A DNA stretch of 5,728 nt from Chloroflexota bacterium (GTDB lineage Bacteria > Chloroflexota > Anaerolineae > UBA1429), in NCBI GenBank assembly GCA_012513725.1, contig JAAZBQ010000083.1, positions 1 through 5,728 on the forward strand. Reading direction: 5' to 3'. Positions within the stretch are counted from its first letter, which is position 1, and every line of letters starts with the position of its first letter. A model generated the notes under the pieces. The model ran no database searches, was not told the DNA's origin, and saw only the letters and a list, made by a program, of their open reading frames with translations. The translations under genes were made by a program, and so were the position numbers. Shown in pieces: positions 5,416 to 5,728 of the stretch.

Positions 5416-5728
5416 ATGGGCCTATGCTACCGCCTCGCCGATTACGCCCGCTACCGGGAGGCCGTCGGCGAGGCGACCTATGTGGATATCTCCCGGCGCA
5501 CCGATCCCGGGCGCATCCCGGCCGTGTGGGCCAACCTTCGCGAGGTGGTGGACGCCCACGGTGCGCCTTGGGTGGTGCAGGTGTGGACCAAGAGCGTGGG
5601 GGGCGTGCTGGCCCTGGGCGGCGACACCCTCCGCGCGCTGGTGGACGCCGGCGCCACGGTGACGGCCCAGGTGACCATGACGGGCCTGGCCGGCACCATC
5701 TGGGAGCCGGGCGTGCCCGCCGACAGCC
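5416..5728 (+). CDS. DUF1848-like protein, N-terminal part (3' end outside window)
   Basis: A 104-codon frame runs open from ATG 5416 through the right edge. The protein begins MGLCYRLADYARYREA and contains DISRRTDPGRIPAVW (about residues 24-38), VVQVWTKS (53-60), then a segment ending VTAQVTMTGLAGTIWEPGVP. The SRRTD motif, the WTK motif after a beta strand, and the TxTG...EPGVP pattern resemble the DUF1848 family as I recall it, whose members have an ASRRTD start, an FWTKNP motif and a TLTG...EP segment. The biochemical role of that family is not established to my knowledge, and cysteine-rich features of its C-terminus would lie beyond the edge. Codon use and GC content match the neighbours. 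It lies 30 bp after the nagA-like gene, so is likely co-transcribed. The family call is tentative; the gene itself is well supported. Confidence 0.6.
   Translation, partial: MGLCYRLADYARYREAVGEATYVDISRRTDPGRIPAVWANLREVVDAHGAPWVVQVWTKSVGGVLALGGDTLRALVDAGATVTAQVTMTGLAGTIWEPGVPADS

Overview
This is a GC-rich bacterial window with very tight gene packing. It holds six protein-coding genes: trpS (3' end only), a rhomboid protease on the minus strand, then a plus-strand run of a GH2 glycoside hydrolase, a double-thioredoxin-fold protein disulfide oxidoreductase (PDO), a NagA-like amidohydrolase and the 5' end of a DUF1848-like gene. PDO proteins are best known from thermophiles, and the composition and gene mix would suit a thermophilic or Chloroflexota-like bacterium. 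That placement is an inference with low confidence.

Layout. At 1-552 is the C-terminal part of tryptophanyl-tRNA synthetase, followed by a strong hairpin terminator at 582-620 that also separates it from the convergent rhomboid gene (655-1344, minus). The 338-bp divergent intergenic region (1345-1682) holds an extended -10 promoter reading left into the rhomboid gene, a long imperfect hairpin, and a near-consensus sigma-70 promoter (TTGACA, 17 bp, TAGAAT) reading right. From 1683 to the right edge the genes are co-directional with gaps of 14, 38 and 30 bp, each with a clear Shine-Dalgarno sequence and no visible terminator between them. They probably form one transcript.

Most important observation. 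The PDO gene (3431-4156) contains an in-frame TGA at 3857-3859, exactly where the first cysteine of the second active-site motif (CPYC) belongs, so the motif reads Sec-Pro-Tyr-Cys. The frame stays open and family-like for another 98 residues. Immediately after the TGA lies a 40-nt two-part hairpin (3860-3899) with a GGU apical loop 17 nt downstream of the TGA, matching the general design of bacterial SECIS elements. I therefore annotate the gene as one selenoprotein rather than two ORFs or a pseudogene. A single-base nonsense change or sequencing error (TGC to TGA) is the main alternative. The sel genes that would settle this are not in the window.

How the genes fit together. The GH2 enzyme and the NagA-like deacetylase suggest cytoplasmic breakdown of a glycoside or amino-sugar derivative. 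The disulfide oxidoreductase and the DUF1848-like protein have no obvious part in that pathway, so the operon is functionally mixed or its substrate is unknown.
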